A DNA stretch of 64,000 nucleotides from positions 1 through 64,000 of the forward strand of contig NZ_VCYI01000003.1 in NCBI RefSeq assembly GCF_030464365.1, given 5' to 3'. Under the pieces are notes generated by a model. The model had not been told where the DNA came from. It saw only the letters and a list, made by a program, of their open reading frames with translations, and did no database searches. Shown here in pieces: positions 43,120-51,215 of this stretch. Positions within the stretch are counted from its first letter, which is position 1. The number at the start of each line of letters is the position of its first letter. Origin of the DNA: Methanoculleus methanifontis (GTDB taxonomy: Archaea; Halobacteriota; Methanomicrobia; Methanomicrobiales; Methanoculleaceae). The position numbers were made by a program, and so were the translations under genes.

Positions 43120-43641
43120 TCACCCGAACCGGAAGACCCTGAGCCCCTCCCCGCGGATCTCGCGCCCGGCGAGGTGCTCCATCTCGTGGTCGATCCCGTA
43201 GGCGGTGGAGCCCGAGAAGACCTCTTCCACGGCACCGAGGTCTTCGGCCCGGATCGTCTTCTCAAGCGGGTTGACAGTCATTTTAATCGCCCGGCGGGCG
43301 CCAAGCCGTACCCGGTAGGGCCGTTTTACAAGCAGCCGCGCGGGAGCGCTGCCGCATTTCTCGAGCCGGTGGACGGTTCCTTCCCGGTGCAGGAGTACCG
43401 GGTCGACGAAGAGGAAGATCTCCTCAAGCGAGTAGCCGATCAGCCGTTCATCATCGTATACGGTGGTCTTCTTCACGGCCGATATGGCGGTGAGACCCTC
43501 CGCGGCGTAGCTCCAGTCGCCCCCGTAACGGAGCGAGAAGAGGAGGGGAACGAGCGCGTCGGCGGGTATTCCGAATCGCTCGGCGAGGGCGGCCTCTTGA
43601 GCGGCAAATATGAGTTCTTCCCGGATTTCGTCGGTCTCCAT
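43120..43641 (-). CDS. Peptide deformylase-like protein
   Basis: 173 aa. Two of the three deformylase motifs are visible: EKCGS (Cys96, compare EGCLS) with the following strand RPYRVRLGA, and DHEMEHLAG (His152, Glu153, His156, compare HExDHL). These supply all metal ligands and the catalytic Glu. Motif 1 (GxGxAAxQ) is not seen and the N-terminal 75 residues differ. Archaea do not formylate initiator Met, so the substrate is unclear; it may be another metallo-amidase. Confidence 0.65.
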   Translation of the reverse strand: METDEIREELIFAAQEAALAERFGIPADALVPLLFSLRYGGDWSYAAEGLTAISAVKKTTVYDDERLIGYSLEEIFLFVDPVLLHREGTVHRLEKCGSAPARLLVKRPYRVRLGARRAIKMTVNPLEKTIRAEDLGAVEEVFSGSTAYGIDHEMEHLAGREIRGEGLRVFRFG

Positions 43642-43673
43642 CGGTCGCCCTGCGACGGGGGACCGGATAAATA

Positions 43674-44723
43674 CTACCGCTTGAAGACGTGGACCGCAGA
43701 AGCCTTGAAGGTGACACTGGCCGGCTCGCCCTCGACGAGGGCCAGGCGGGCGACGCTCTGCCGGGTCAGGACGGCGACAAAGGGCAGCCCCGCGTCCACG
43801 ACGACCCGCGAAAACATGCCGTTTCGCCGGATCTCTGTCACCGTGCCCGGAAAGGTGTTTGCCGCGCTCGACTCGAACGGCCGGCGGGAGAGGATCACCT
43901 CCTCCGGCCGGATGCCGACGCAGACGTCGCCCTCGATCGCGGTGACTGTCCGGACGACGATCTCCCCGAGGTCGATCGCCGCTTCCCCGTCCCGGACCCT
44001 GGAAATCCCGCAGTAGACGTTCTCCATGCCGGTGAAGGCAGCGACGAACTCGGTGGCGGGTCGCCGGAAGACCTCGTCGGGCGTGCCTGTCTGGACGATC
44101 CTCCCATCCTGCATCACCGCCACCCGGTCGGCGAGGGCGAATATGTCCTCGAAGTGGTGGGTGATGTGGACGACCGTCGTGCCGGTCGCCCGGTGGATCG
44201 CCTTCAGTTCCCTCCTGAGCCGTTCCCGGGTGACGGTGTCGAGCGCCGAGAGCGGTTCGTCGAGGAGCAGGACGCGCGGCTGGAGGACGAGCGCCCGGGC
44301 GATCGCCGCCCGCTGCTGCTCGCCGCCGGAGAGCGTCCCTGTCGTCCGTTCCAGGAGGTGGCCGATCCCGAGGAGGGCCGCGGTCTCCTGCACGCTCTCA
44401 CTGATGCGGGCGGGATCGGCCTTCCCCTGCTTGAGGCCGAACCCGATGTTCTCCCCGACGGTGAGGTGGGGGAAGAGCATGTAGTCCTGGTAGACCATGC
44501 CGATCCCCCGGTTTTTCGGGTCGGTGCGGGTGATATCACGGCCGTCCAGATCGATCGTCCCGGCGTCCGGGGAGTAGATTCCCGCCAGGGTCTCGAGGAG
44601 GATGGTCTTTCCCGCGCCGGTCGGCCCGAGGACGACGAAGTACTCGCCGTCGGCGACGGTCATATCCACGCCGTCGAGGGCGAAGTCCCCGAGGCGTTTG
44701 GCGAGCCCGGCAATCCTGAGCAC
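43674..44723 (-). CDS. Molybdate/tungstate ABC transporter ATPase
   Basis: 349 aa. Walker A GPTGAGKT, signature LSGGEQQR, Walker B VLLLDEPLSALD, and a C-terminal TOBE/MOP-like domain (about 250-349) as in ModC/WtpC. It powers uptake with the permease (start-stop adjacent) and the binding protein. Tungstate or molybdate is needed for formylmethanofuran and formate dehydrogenases. Confidence 0.9.
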   Translation of the reverse strand: MLRIAGLAKRLGDFALDGVDMTVADGEYFVVLGPTGAGKTILLETLAGIYSPDAGTIDLDGRDITRTDPKNRGIGMVYQDYMLFPHLTVGENIGFGLKQGKADPARISESVQETAALLGIGHLLERTTGTLSGGEQQRAAIARALVLQPRVLLLDEPLSALDTVTRERLRRELKAIHRATGTTVVHITHHFEDIFALADRVAVMQDGRIVQTGTPDEVFRRPATEFVAAFTGMENVYCGISRVRDGEAAIDLGEIVVRTVTAIEGDVCVGIRPEEVILSRRPFESSAANTFPGTVTEIRRNGMFSRVVVDAGLPFVAVLTRQSVARLALVEGEPASVTFKASAVHVFKR

Positions 44724-45536
44724 CTAGAACACCCCCCTTCCGCCGGTGTAGCGTTCGAAGACCGCGAGCGAGACCACCGATATGGCGATCAGGATGACGG
44801 ATGCGGCGACGGCAAGGTCGAGATCCCCCGTCGACATGTTCAGGAAGAGCGCGATGGGCAGGGTCTCGGTCTTCATCCGGGTGGCCCCCGCGAGCATGAG
44901 GACGGCGCCGAACTCGCCGATGGATTTCGACCACGTGATGACCAGGCCCGCGATGAGGCCGCTCTTTGCGAGAGGAAGGGTGACCTGGCGGAACGCTCCC
45001 CACTCGGTGCACCCGAGCGTCCGGGCGACGTGCTCGTACCGGGGGTTGATCGTCTCGAAGCCCGACCGGGCGACCCTGACCATGTAGGGGAGGTTGACGA
45101 AGAACTGGGCGACGATGATCCCGAGCGGGGTGTAGATGACGTCGAGCCCCCACTCCGAGAGCATCTTCCCGAACGTCGAGGGACCGTAGAAGATGAGCAG
45201 CGCCACGCCCGCAACGAGTGGCGGGAGGGCGAGCGGGATGTTGAAGATCGTGTTTGCGATCCCTCTGCCGGGAAACGAGAACCGGGCGAGGGAGTAGGCG
45301 ACCGGTACGGCGGCGACGACGCAGAAGGCGGTGGAGACCGCCGAGGTGACGAGCGAGAGTTCGACGGCAAAGAGGATCTCGGGGGAGAGCAGGCTCTCGA
45401 TGAGAGCCGGGAGCGGCGGGTAGGTCACGAGGCCGCCGATGACGACGAGCATGTAGGCGATCAGGGCGAATGAGACGGCGAGAAAGAACGCCTTGAACGG
45501 GGTGGGGCGGGGGAGAGCGGCCCGGCGCGGAAACAC
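44724..45536 (-). CDS. Molybdate/tungstate ABC transporter permease
   Basis: 270 aa, about six helices. The permease EAA-type loop is seen as EHVARTLGCTEWGAFRQVTLPLAKSGLIAG. A GTG start at 45536, 2 bp after the TrmO-like stop, fits operon spacing better than the longer frame from 45602. ModB/WtpB family. Confidence 0.88.
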   Translation of the reverse strand: MFPRRAALPRPTPFKAFFLAVSFALIAYMLVVIGGLVTYPPLPALIESLLSPEILFAVELSLVTSAVSTAFCVVAAVPVAYSLARFSFPGRGIANTIFNIPLALPPLVAGVALLIFYGPSTFGKMLSEWGLDVIYTPLGIIVAQFFVNLPYMVRVARSGFETINPRYEHVARTLGCTEWGAFRQVTLPLAKSGLIAGLVITWSKSIGEFGAVLMLAGATRMKTETLPIALFLNMSTGDLDLAVAASVILIAISVVSLAVFERYTGGRGVF

Positions 45537-45538
45537 GG

Positions 45539-46030
45539 TTAATCTACCCTGAAGGACGCGCTCTGTTTCTTGATCTGCTCGACGTGCTGCGGCGTCACCC
45601 ACCCGGAGGAAGCGTCCCCGATGCAGTCGAACGCCGGGATGTAGGGTTTGATGTCGAGGATCGGTGTCCCGTCCAGGAGGTCGATGCCCTCGACGGCGAG
45701 CGTGCCCCCGTCGATCCCGGCCAGCCGGACGACCGATATCCCGAGCATGTTCGGGCGGTTGAAGTGCCGGGTGGCGAAGATGCCGTGCGGCTCCGCCCCG
45801 TCGATGAGCGGTCGCTCGGCGATTTCTTCACCGGCGGCCCGGTGGAACCGGTAGATGAGGATGAGGTGGGAGAACCCCGCGAGCGCCGAAAGGCCGTCTC
45901 GGAACCCGGGGTAGACCTCCACTGTTCCGCGAACGGTGGAGAAGGCCGCCTGGATGGGGGTGGCGGCCGGGTCGGTGAACGGCGTCCGGGCGACACCGAT
46001 AGCCCTGCAGGGGTACTCCGTGCCGCTCAA
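45539..46030 (-). CDS. TrmO/TsaA (VirR-like) family methyltransferase-like protein
   Basis: 163 aa beta-barrel family. AIGVARTPF, GFSHLILIYRFHRA, HGIFATRHFNRPNMLGISVVRL and LDIKPYIPAFD match the TsaA/TrmO family, whose best-known member methylates N6 of t6A37 in tRNA using SAM. Here the gene lies between the substrate-binding protein (ATGA overlap) and the permease (2-bp gap) of a molybdate/tungstate transporter. A role in metal-cofactor sensing or methylation rather than tRNA modification is possible but inferred. Confidence 0.88.
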   Translation of the reverse strand: MSGTEYPCRAIGVARTPFTDPAATPIQAAFSTVRGTVEVYPGFRDGLSALAGFSHLILIYRFHRAAGEEIAERPLIDGAEPHGIFATRHFNRPNMLGISVVRLAGIDGGTLAVEGIDLLDGTPILDIKPYIPAFDCIGDASSGWVTPQHVEQIKKQSASFRVD

Positions 46031-46830
46031 GGCTCCACCCCCTCGTATGCCGGGTCGGGGTAGGCCGGGAACCCGTGGTTGACAAAGATTGCCTTCCCCT
46101 CGTCGGAGGTGACGAACTCGACGAACTGCCGGGTGGCGTCAGGCTGCCCCGTGAAGGTGGTCGCCCCTATCGGAATGATGAGGGTGAGACCGTCTTCCTG
46201 CGCCAGATCGATCCTGTCCATCGTCTCGGGGTTCACCGTGTCGAGCGTGAGGAGCGCGGCGTCGGCGGTGCCCATGTTCATCGCCACGACCACCTCGTTG
46301 ATCGTCGGCGCCCGGAGGATGACGTTTGCCTCGACGGCATCGAAGATACCGTGCGCCCGGAAGAGTTTGTCACCGGCTCTGCCGATCGCGGTGGTGTTCG
46401 CGCCACCGAGCGCGATCTTCAGCCCGGGCCGGGTGAAGTCGTCGACCGAGGTGATGTTCTTCGGGTTCCCCTTGCAGACGGCGATCACCGGGACGTGGTA
46501 GGCGGCGTATCCCGGATCTCCGACCAGCCCTTTATCCTGTGCGATCCGGTAGTCAGGCGTTCCACCGGGGATGAAGGCATCACCCTTCCGCGAGAGTTCC
46601 ATCTGGGTGATGAGCGTACCCGAACCGGCGAAGGTGTACTCGACGCCGATGCCGTATTTGTCGGCAAATACTTCCCCGATCTCGATCATCGGCTTCTTGA
46701 GGCCGGCGCCGGAGTAGACGAGCAGTGTGGCGTCGTCGCCGGCAGTGGTGTCATCCCCGGTGACGGTGGTGCATCCCGCCGCGAAGAGGAGAAGGGCGAG
46801 CGTGATCAGTGCTATGGCATTTTTTGACAT
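46027..46830 (-). CDS. Molybdate/tungstate-binding lipoprotein (ModA-like)
   Basis: 267 aa. Lipobox FAAGC (Cys20) after the signal helix; LLVYSGAGLKKPM with the oxyanion-binding Ser, and GDAFIPGGTPDY and GAT-F segments of the ModA fold. It captures molybdate or tungstate outside the cell and delivers it to the permease. First gene of a four-gene operon; a palindrome lies just upstream of the start. Confidence 0.9.
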   Translation of the reverse strand: MSKNAIALITLALLLFAAGCTTVTGDDTTAGDDATLLVYSGAGLKKPMIEIGEVFADKYGIGVEYTFAGSGTLITQMELSRKGDAFIPGGTPDYRIAQDKGLVGDPGYAAYHVPVIAVCKGNPKNITSVDDFTRPGLKIALGGANTTAIGRAGDKLFRAHGIFDAVEANVILRAPTINEVVVAMNMGTADAALLTLDTVNPETMDRIDLAQEDGLTLIIPIGATTFTGQPDATRQFVEFVTSDEGKAIFVNHGFPAYPDPAYEGVEP

Positions 46831-46840
46831 GGATACTATT

Positions 46841-46857
46841 CAGTACCCGTTATACTG
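46841..46857. promoter_or_regulatory. Palindrome upstream of the molybdate/tungstate operon
   Basis: CAGTA-CCCGTTA-TACTG, with partly matching outer arms ATACT and AGTAT-like bases. It lies 11-27 bp upstream of the modA-like start codon, next to A/T-rich promoter DNA (TTTAATACC on the minus strand). A candidate operator for a metal-responsive repressor. Confidence 0.4.
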
Positions 46858-46996
46858 GTATTAAAGCGATTTCTTTTACTTTTGAGTTGATTTAAATTGT
46901 TTTACTTGACACCGTCCCTGTTTAATCTTGCTGTTCTCAGGGTGGACTGGACCCGGGGAAACGATTATTATCGACTCGTGCGTCCAGACGCTCCTT

Positions 46997-47365
46997 ATGG
47001 AAGACCTGTTAGCTATTCTGCTGGATATCGAGAAGCGGGCCTGGAGGGCTGCCGATGTCCGGGACGTGACGTTCTACCGTGATTATCTCGCGCCGGAGGC
47101 CTTTGTCGTCACTCCTTTCGGTGTCCTGGACAGGGAAGGGATCCTCCGCGATCTCGTGGAGAACCCCAACGAGCTGCCGGCGTATACGATCACTGACCCG
47201 AAGGTGGTGTCCCTCGGTGAGGAGGGTGCCGTCCTCGCGTATACCGTCTCCTTCGGCGGGCAGACGATCTTTGTATCGACCGTGTATGCACGGAGCGACG
47301 GCCGGTGGCGGGCGGTCTTCCACCAGCGGACGCCTGTTTCCCCGGTGACCTGCCCGGCGGACTAA
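46997..47365 (+). CDS. DUF4440/SnoaL-like (NTF2-fold) protein
   Basis: 122 aa from ATG 46997. MEDLLAILLDIEKRAWRAA... FYRDYLAPEAFVVTPFGVLDREGILRDL and the C-terminal TVYARSDGRWRAVFHQRTPV follow the NTF2-like pattern. Such domains bind small ligands or have unspecified enzymatic roles. The longer frame from 46928 includes promoter DNA. It converges on thiE with 4-bp overlap. Confidence 0.8.
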   Translation: MEDLLAILLDIEKRAWRAADVRDVTFYRDYLAPEAFVVTPFGVLDREGILRDLVENPNELPAYTITDPKVVSLGEEGAVLAYTVSFGGQTIFVSTVYARSDGRWRAVFHQRTPVSPVTCPAD

Positions 47366-47997
47366 CGCCCTTCCGCTTTCGCGGCGGCGATGCGGTCGCG
47401 GAGGTTCCGTGCGGCGGCGGTGACGTTGTCCTCTCCCACGACCGCCGAGATCACCGCGACGCCGTCCGCACCCGCGGCGATGACGTCGGCGACGTTTGCT
47501 GCGGTGATCCCCCCGATAGCAACAAGCGGGAGGGATACCGCGGCACGGACCGCCGAGAGCGTTGCAAGCCCGCACCCCGGCCCCGCGTCGTCCTTCGACC
47601 CGGTCGCAAACGTCGGGCTGAGCGCCACGTAGTCGGCACCCGTTGCGGCGGCCCGGACAGCCGCATCGACCGACCCGGCCGAGGCCCCGATGACGAACCC
47701 CGGCGGGGCGATGCGCCGGGCCTCTTCCACGGGGAGGTCGCTTGCGCCGAGGTGGACACCGTCGGCACCGGCCGCGAGGGCGACGTCCAGGCGGTCGTTC
47801 ACGATGAAGAGTGCGCCGGCATCACGGGTGACCTCGCGGATAGCAAGGGCCGTATCCAAGAGCGCCCGCCCCGAGAGAGTCTTGTCGCGGAGCTGGATCA
47901 CGTCCGCGCCGCCGGCGACGGCAAGGCGGGCGAGTTCTACGTGGGATCGTCCGCGCCCGATCGCTTCGTCGGTGACTACGTAAAGGTCGTATCCCAT
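47362..47997 (-). CDS. thiE: Thiamin phosphate synthase
   Basis: 211 aa TIM barrel. YDLYVVTDE, VIQLRDKTLSGR, VNDRLDVALAAGADGVHLG, ALSPTFATGSKDD and AIGGITAANVADV are all ThiE motifs. It joins HMP-PP and hydroxyethylthiazole phosphate to thiamin phosphate. The ATG shares a base with the thiM stop (TGATG). Confidence 0.95.
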   Translation of the reverse strand: MGYDLYVVTDEAIGRGRSHVELARLAVAGGADVIQLRDKTLSGRALLDTALAIREVTRDAGALFIVNDRLDVALAAGADGVHLGASDLPVEEARRIAPPGFVIGASAGSVDAAVRAAATGADYVALSPTFATGSKDDAGPGCGLATLSAVRAAVSLPLVAIGGITAANVADVIAAGADGVAVISAVVGEDNVTAAARNLRDRIAAAKAEGR

Positions 47998-48836
47998 CAG
48001 TGCTCCTCGATCCGCGCTCCCCGTGCAAGGTCGTCGGGGGCGAGCCCGGCAAGGTCGTCGAAGAGCCCCGTCCGGAACGAGTACGGGCCACATGCCCCGC
48101 AGGCTGCCCGTTCCCCGGCCAGGCCGAAGGCCGCGAGCGCCGCGGCCGACGCGACCGTGTAATCGTCCGCGACCGCGACAAACGCCGCGGTGACCGAGGA
48201 GGCCATGCACCCCGTCCCTGAGAGCCGGTCCATCGCGGGGTTGCCGTTCCCGACGAGGTAGATCCTGCTGCCGTCGGTCACAACGTCGACCGCCCCTGTC
48301 ATCGATACGACGGTTCCGGTCGAGCGGGCGCACTCACGTGCCGTCTCGACAGGGTCCCCCGCAACGCCGCCGGAGTCCACGCCCCGGACGCTCCCGCCCG
48401 TCCCGGCAAGGACGCCGATCTCCCCGGCGTTCCCTTTCAGGACGGCGATATCGAGGGTGTCGAGGAGCTTTTGGGCGGTCTCGGTGCGGAGACGGGTCGC
48501 CCCAACGCCGACCGGGTCGAGGACGACCGGGATGCCGAGTTCGTTTGCCCGGCGGCCGGCAATCAGCATGGCCTCTACCTGCGCCGCCGAGAGCGTCCCG
48601 ATGTTCAGGACGAGGGCGCCGGCGGCCGCGACCATCTCGGCGACCTCTTCGGGGGCCTCGGCCATCACCGGGGCGGCCCCGGAAGAGATCGTTATGTTCG
48701 CGCAGTCGTTGATCGTGACGGTGTTCGTGATGTGATGCACCAGCGGCCGCTCTGACCGCACGGCGGCAAGAAGGGCGGCGGGGATCGCGCCGTCCACGAC
48801 GCGTGCCGATGAACTGTTGTTCGTGGTGTCCGGCAT
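47997..48836 (-). CDS. thiM: Hydroxyethylthiazole kinase
   Basis: 279 aa. VHHITNTVTINDCAN, LDPVGVGATRLRT, LKGNAGEI, SMTGAVDVVTDG and LSGTGCMASSVTAAF define ThiM. It salvages thiazole for thiamin. It forms an operon with thiE; thiD is not nearby. A palindrome overlaps the start codon. Confidence 0.95.
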   Translation of the reverse strand: MPDTTNNSSSARVVDGAIPAALLAAVRSERPLVHHITNTVTINDCANITISSGAAPVMAEAPEEVAEMVAAAGALVLNIGTLSAAQVEAMLIAGRRANELGIPVVLDPVGVGATRLRTETAQKLLDTLDIAVLKGNAGEIGVLAGTGGSVRGVDSGGVAGDPVETARECARSTGTVVSMTGAVDVVTDGSRIYLVGNGNPAMDRLSGTGCMASSVTAAFVAVADDYTVASAAALAAFGLAGERAACGACGPYSFRTGLFDDLAGLAPDDLARGARIEEH

Positions 48837-48850
48837 AGGTACTTACCTAT
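48835..48850. promoter_or_regulatory. Perfect palindrome at the thiM start codon
   Basis: ATAGGTA-CT-TACCTAT covers the base next to and before the ATG. Archaeal thiamin genes are known to be controlled by ThiR-type repressors; this is a candidate site, by inference. Confidence 0.4.
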
Positions 48851-48970
48851 TTCTCAGGCAGTTGCATAAAGCCGGTCGTTGCCGGGTCTGCATCGGGCCG
48901 GATTGCATGCCTGGAAGGGAACTGCTAAAGCGATCTGCACCCCACCCCTCCGTTGGGATTGGTGAGAACG

Positions 48971-49927
48971 ATGCTCAGCGTAAACCGCACGGCGATGCCC
49001 GCCGTGAGAGAGGTGATCGACCACCGGGACGAACTCGGGGTCACGGTTGCAGAACTGGAGAACGGTGCGACGTGCATCGACTGTGGCGTGCACGTTCCCG
49101 GGAGTTACCGGGCGGGCGCCCTCTTCGTGGAGATCTGCCTTGCGGGGCTTGCGACGACGGCGATAACCCTTGACCGGGTGGGGGACGTGCCGGTCCCGTT
49201 CCTGCACCTCGCCGTGAGCCATCCTGCGCTTGCGTGTCTCGGTTCGCAGAAGGCGGGATGGGTGCTCAAGGCCGGGGACTACTCCGCGATGGCCTCGGGC
49301 CCGGCGCGGGCTCTCTCCTTAAAGCCGAAAAAGACCTACAAAATGCTCGGTTACCGCGACACCTCCCGGACCGGCATCCTCGTGCTGGAGGCGGACACCC
49401 TCCCGGACGAGGAGGTCACGGGCTTCATCGCGGAGAAGTGCGGCATCGATCCCGAAAACCTCTACGTCCTCGTTGCCCCGACCCGCAGTCTCGTCGGCTC
49501 GGTGCAGATCTCCGGCCGGGTCGTCACGGCGACCCTCCACAAACTCGAGGAGAAGGGCTACGACGTCCGCCGGATCAGCCACGCGGCGGGACGGTCGCCG
49601 ATCGCGCCCGTAAAGCGAACCGGCATCGAGGCGATGGGGACGACCAACGACTGCAACATCTACTACGGCTCGGTCTCCCTCGTCACGGAGGGCTACGACC
49701 CGGTCTTTGCGACCCTCCCCTCCCGGACGTCCCCCGACTACGGGAGGCCGTTTGCCCGGGTGCTCAAAGATGCCGGCTACGACTTCCTCAAGGTGGACTC
49801 GCTGCTTGCTTTCTCGCCGGCGGAGGTCACGGTGAACGATTCGGAGAGCGGCGAGGTCCGCCGTTTCGGCAGCCTGAATGCCGACGTGCTGCTTGAGTCG
49901 TTCGGGGTTTTGCAGAGTCAGGTATGA
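48971..49927 (+). CDS. mch: Methenyltetrahydromethanopterin cyclohydrolase
   Basis: 318 aa. MLSVNRTAMPAVREVIDHRDELG, ATCIDCGVHVPGSY and LHLAVSHPALACLGSQKAGW are typical. It interconverts formyl- and methenyl-H4MPT in the CO2-to-methane pathway. The ATG at 48971 follows GGTGAG. It stands alone and diverges from thiM; a repeat island begins right after it. Confidence 0.96.
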   Translation: MLSVNRTAMPAVREVIDHRDELGVTVAELENGATCIDCGVHVPGSYRAGALFVEICLAGLATTAITLDRVGDVPVPFLHLAVSHPALACLGSQKAGWVLKAGDYSAMASGPARALSLKPKKTYKMLGYRDTSRTGILVLEADTLPDEEVTGFIAEKCGIDPENLYVLVAPTRSLVGSVQISGRVVTATLHKLEEKGYDVRRISHAAGRSPIAPVKRTGIEAMGTTNDCNIYYGSVSLVTEGYDPVFATLPSRTSPDYGRPFARVLKDAGYDFLKVDSLLAFSPAEVTVNDSESGEVRRFGSLNADVLLESFGVLQSQV

Positions 49928-50029
49928 GTCTGGGTTCAAGGGCTCTGTTGAACTCCTCTACTTTCTTCAGGAAGTATTTCAGGGCAACTCCGTTCTACTC
50001 ACATAATCCCATCAACCGATATTCCCGGG

Positions 50030-50228
50030 TATCGTCACGCACTGCCCCCGCCCTGGGGGCGGGGTGCGACGGACAGGACGTCCGGAGCTTGAGAAGACCG
50101 AAGGTCTTCGAGTGGAGGTTACAGGCGTATAGTTATCTGTAGAAATTGATTCTGGACACTGAAGACATGAGGCAGAGACAGGGAAGGGGGCGAGCCCTCT
50201 CCCCGTCAGCCCCACCCCCGTGGCGATA
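50030..50228. repeat. TATCGCCAC element, copy 2
   Basis: 199 bp from TATCGTCAC (50030-50038) to GTGGCGATA (50220-50228). Same internal order as copy 1, with two extra hairpins between the GC-rich stem and GGTTACAG: GGAC-AG-GACGTCC type and GAAGACC-GAA-GGTCTTC (50093-50109). Confidence 0.7.
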
Positions 50229-50308
50229 TCCCCACGGTCCACAGTATGGGGAGATTCCGAAAAAGAACAGAATCCCAACTCGCTCCCGGGACACGGCTTC
50301 CCACCGGC

Positions 50309-50757
50309 TATCGCCACGCACTGCCCCCGCCCCCTTGGGGGCGGGGGAGGAGGCCGGAGGCCGGGTGGGGTGGGGGTCACAGGTATAGCCTTATGGAGTA
50401 GAGACAGGGGAGGGGGGCTGCTCCCTCGAAGAACTTCGTTCTTCTCGTGTTCGCTTCGCTCCCCCCTCGAAACTCTTCGAGTTTCTCATGCTCACTCCGT
50501 TCGCACCTCGACGCCTCACGGCTTCTCGTGCTCCGCTCCTCCGGAGCATCGCACTCGCACCTCCGGTGCTCAAGCTCGCTTCGCTCGCACTCCCTGTCAG
50601 CCCCACAGCGAAGACCTTCGGTCTTCTCGTTTTCGCTTTCGCTCACACAGCGAACCCCTTCAGATTTCTCGAACTCCTGTCTCGCACCTTCGGTGCTCAC
50701 GCTCCAGTTCTAGCGAACTGTCGTGTCCTGCGGACAGTCGTTCCCCCAATGGCGATA
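50309..50757. repeat. TATCGCCAC element, copy 3, expanded by hairpin arrays
   Basis: 449 bp from TATCGCCAC (50309-50317) to ATGGCGATA (50749-50757). The core order is kept, but two blocks of hairpin modules are inserted: about 50426-50590 (for example GAAGAAC-TTC-GTTCTTC at 50428-50444) and about 50605-50745. The CAGCCCCAC core is split from its CCCCCAATGGCGATA end by the second block. Confidence 0.7.
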
Positions 50758-50936
50758 AGCGACTGGCCGAAGGGCAGGAGCTCGAGCACCATCAGGTGCG
50801 CAGCCACCACGGTCCAGCGTACTGGTAGGTGCTGTGGCCCAACACACTCTCATAGGTGTGTGTTTCAGGATGCCCTTGTTTCCATCGACAGCGAGACACC
50901 ACTCATGGAACGTAAAAAAGGAGCCTGATCCCGGAA

Positions 50937-51209
50937 TTACTCCGGGCTCGTCTTCTCGCGGTAGCGTTCGAGCGCCTTCTCGACGTAGGACGTCATCTGC
51001 ACGGCGCCGACAACGCAGGCATCGGCGCACTTCCCACAGCCGATGCAGGTCTCCGGGCACGTGATCCAGGCCTTGTCGATCTTCTTTCCCAGATCCACGA
51101 GCTCGATCGAGCCGGTCGGACAGGCCTCGACGCAGTCGCCGCACCCCTCGCATGAGAAAGGAATGATCCAGGGGAACTGTTTAGGGATCTTTTTTTCGTC
51201 GCTGCTCAT
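50937..51209 (-). CDS. Ferredoxin, 2[4Fe-4S]
   Basis: 90 aa. CEGCGDCVEACP and CIGCGKCADACV are two cluster motifs, with an insertion containing CPET between them. Last gene of the redox operon, 6 bp after the PPOX protein gene. It is probably the electron carrier of the cluster. Confidence 0.93.
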   Translation of the reverse strand: MSSDEKKIPKQFPWIIPFSCEGCGDCVEACPTGSIELVDLGKKIDKAWITCPETCIGCGKCADACVVGAVQMTSYVEKALERYREKTSPE

Positions 51210-51215
51210 CAGATC

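Larger units (their letters stand above)
49928..50936. repeat. 1-kb gene-free island of nested repeats
   Basis: Begins with an IS6-like end (GGCTCTGTTGAA at 49938). Contains TATCGCCAC elements at 50030-50228 and 50309-50757 and trailing hairpins to about 50830 (GAGCACC-ATCA-GGTGCGC). No right-hand IS6-like end is found. Frames here are spurious translations of the palindromes. After about 50870 the sequence is unremarkable. Confidence 0.75.

Noticed and set aside
43689-45473. 594-aa plus-strand frame opposite the ABC genes
   Set aside because: It is a GC-rich shadow of two clear ABC transporter genes and has no recognisable domain.
48841-48960. TPP riboswitch before thiM (CTGAGA and GGGGTGC are present on the minus strand)
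   Set aside because: The remaining conserved core (ACC...GAACCTGATC...) is missing and spacing is wrong.
50377-50700. 107-aa minus-strand frame rich in SELEHRR-type repeats
   Set aside because: The peptide repeats are produced by the palindromic DNA modules in the expanded TATCGCCAC element.
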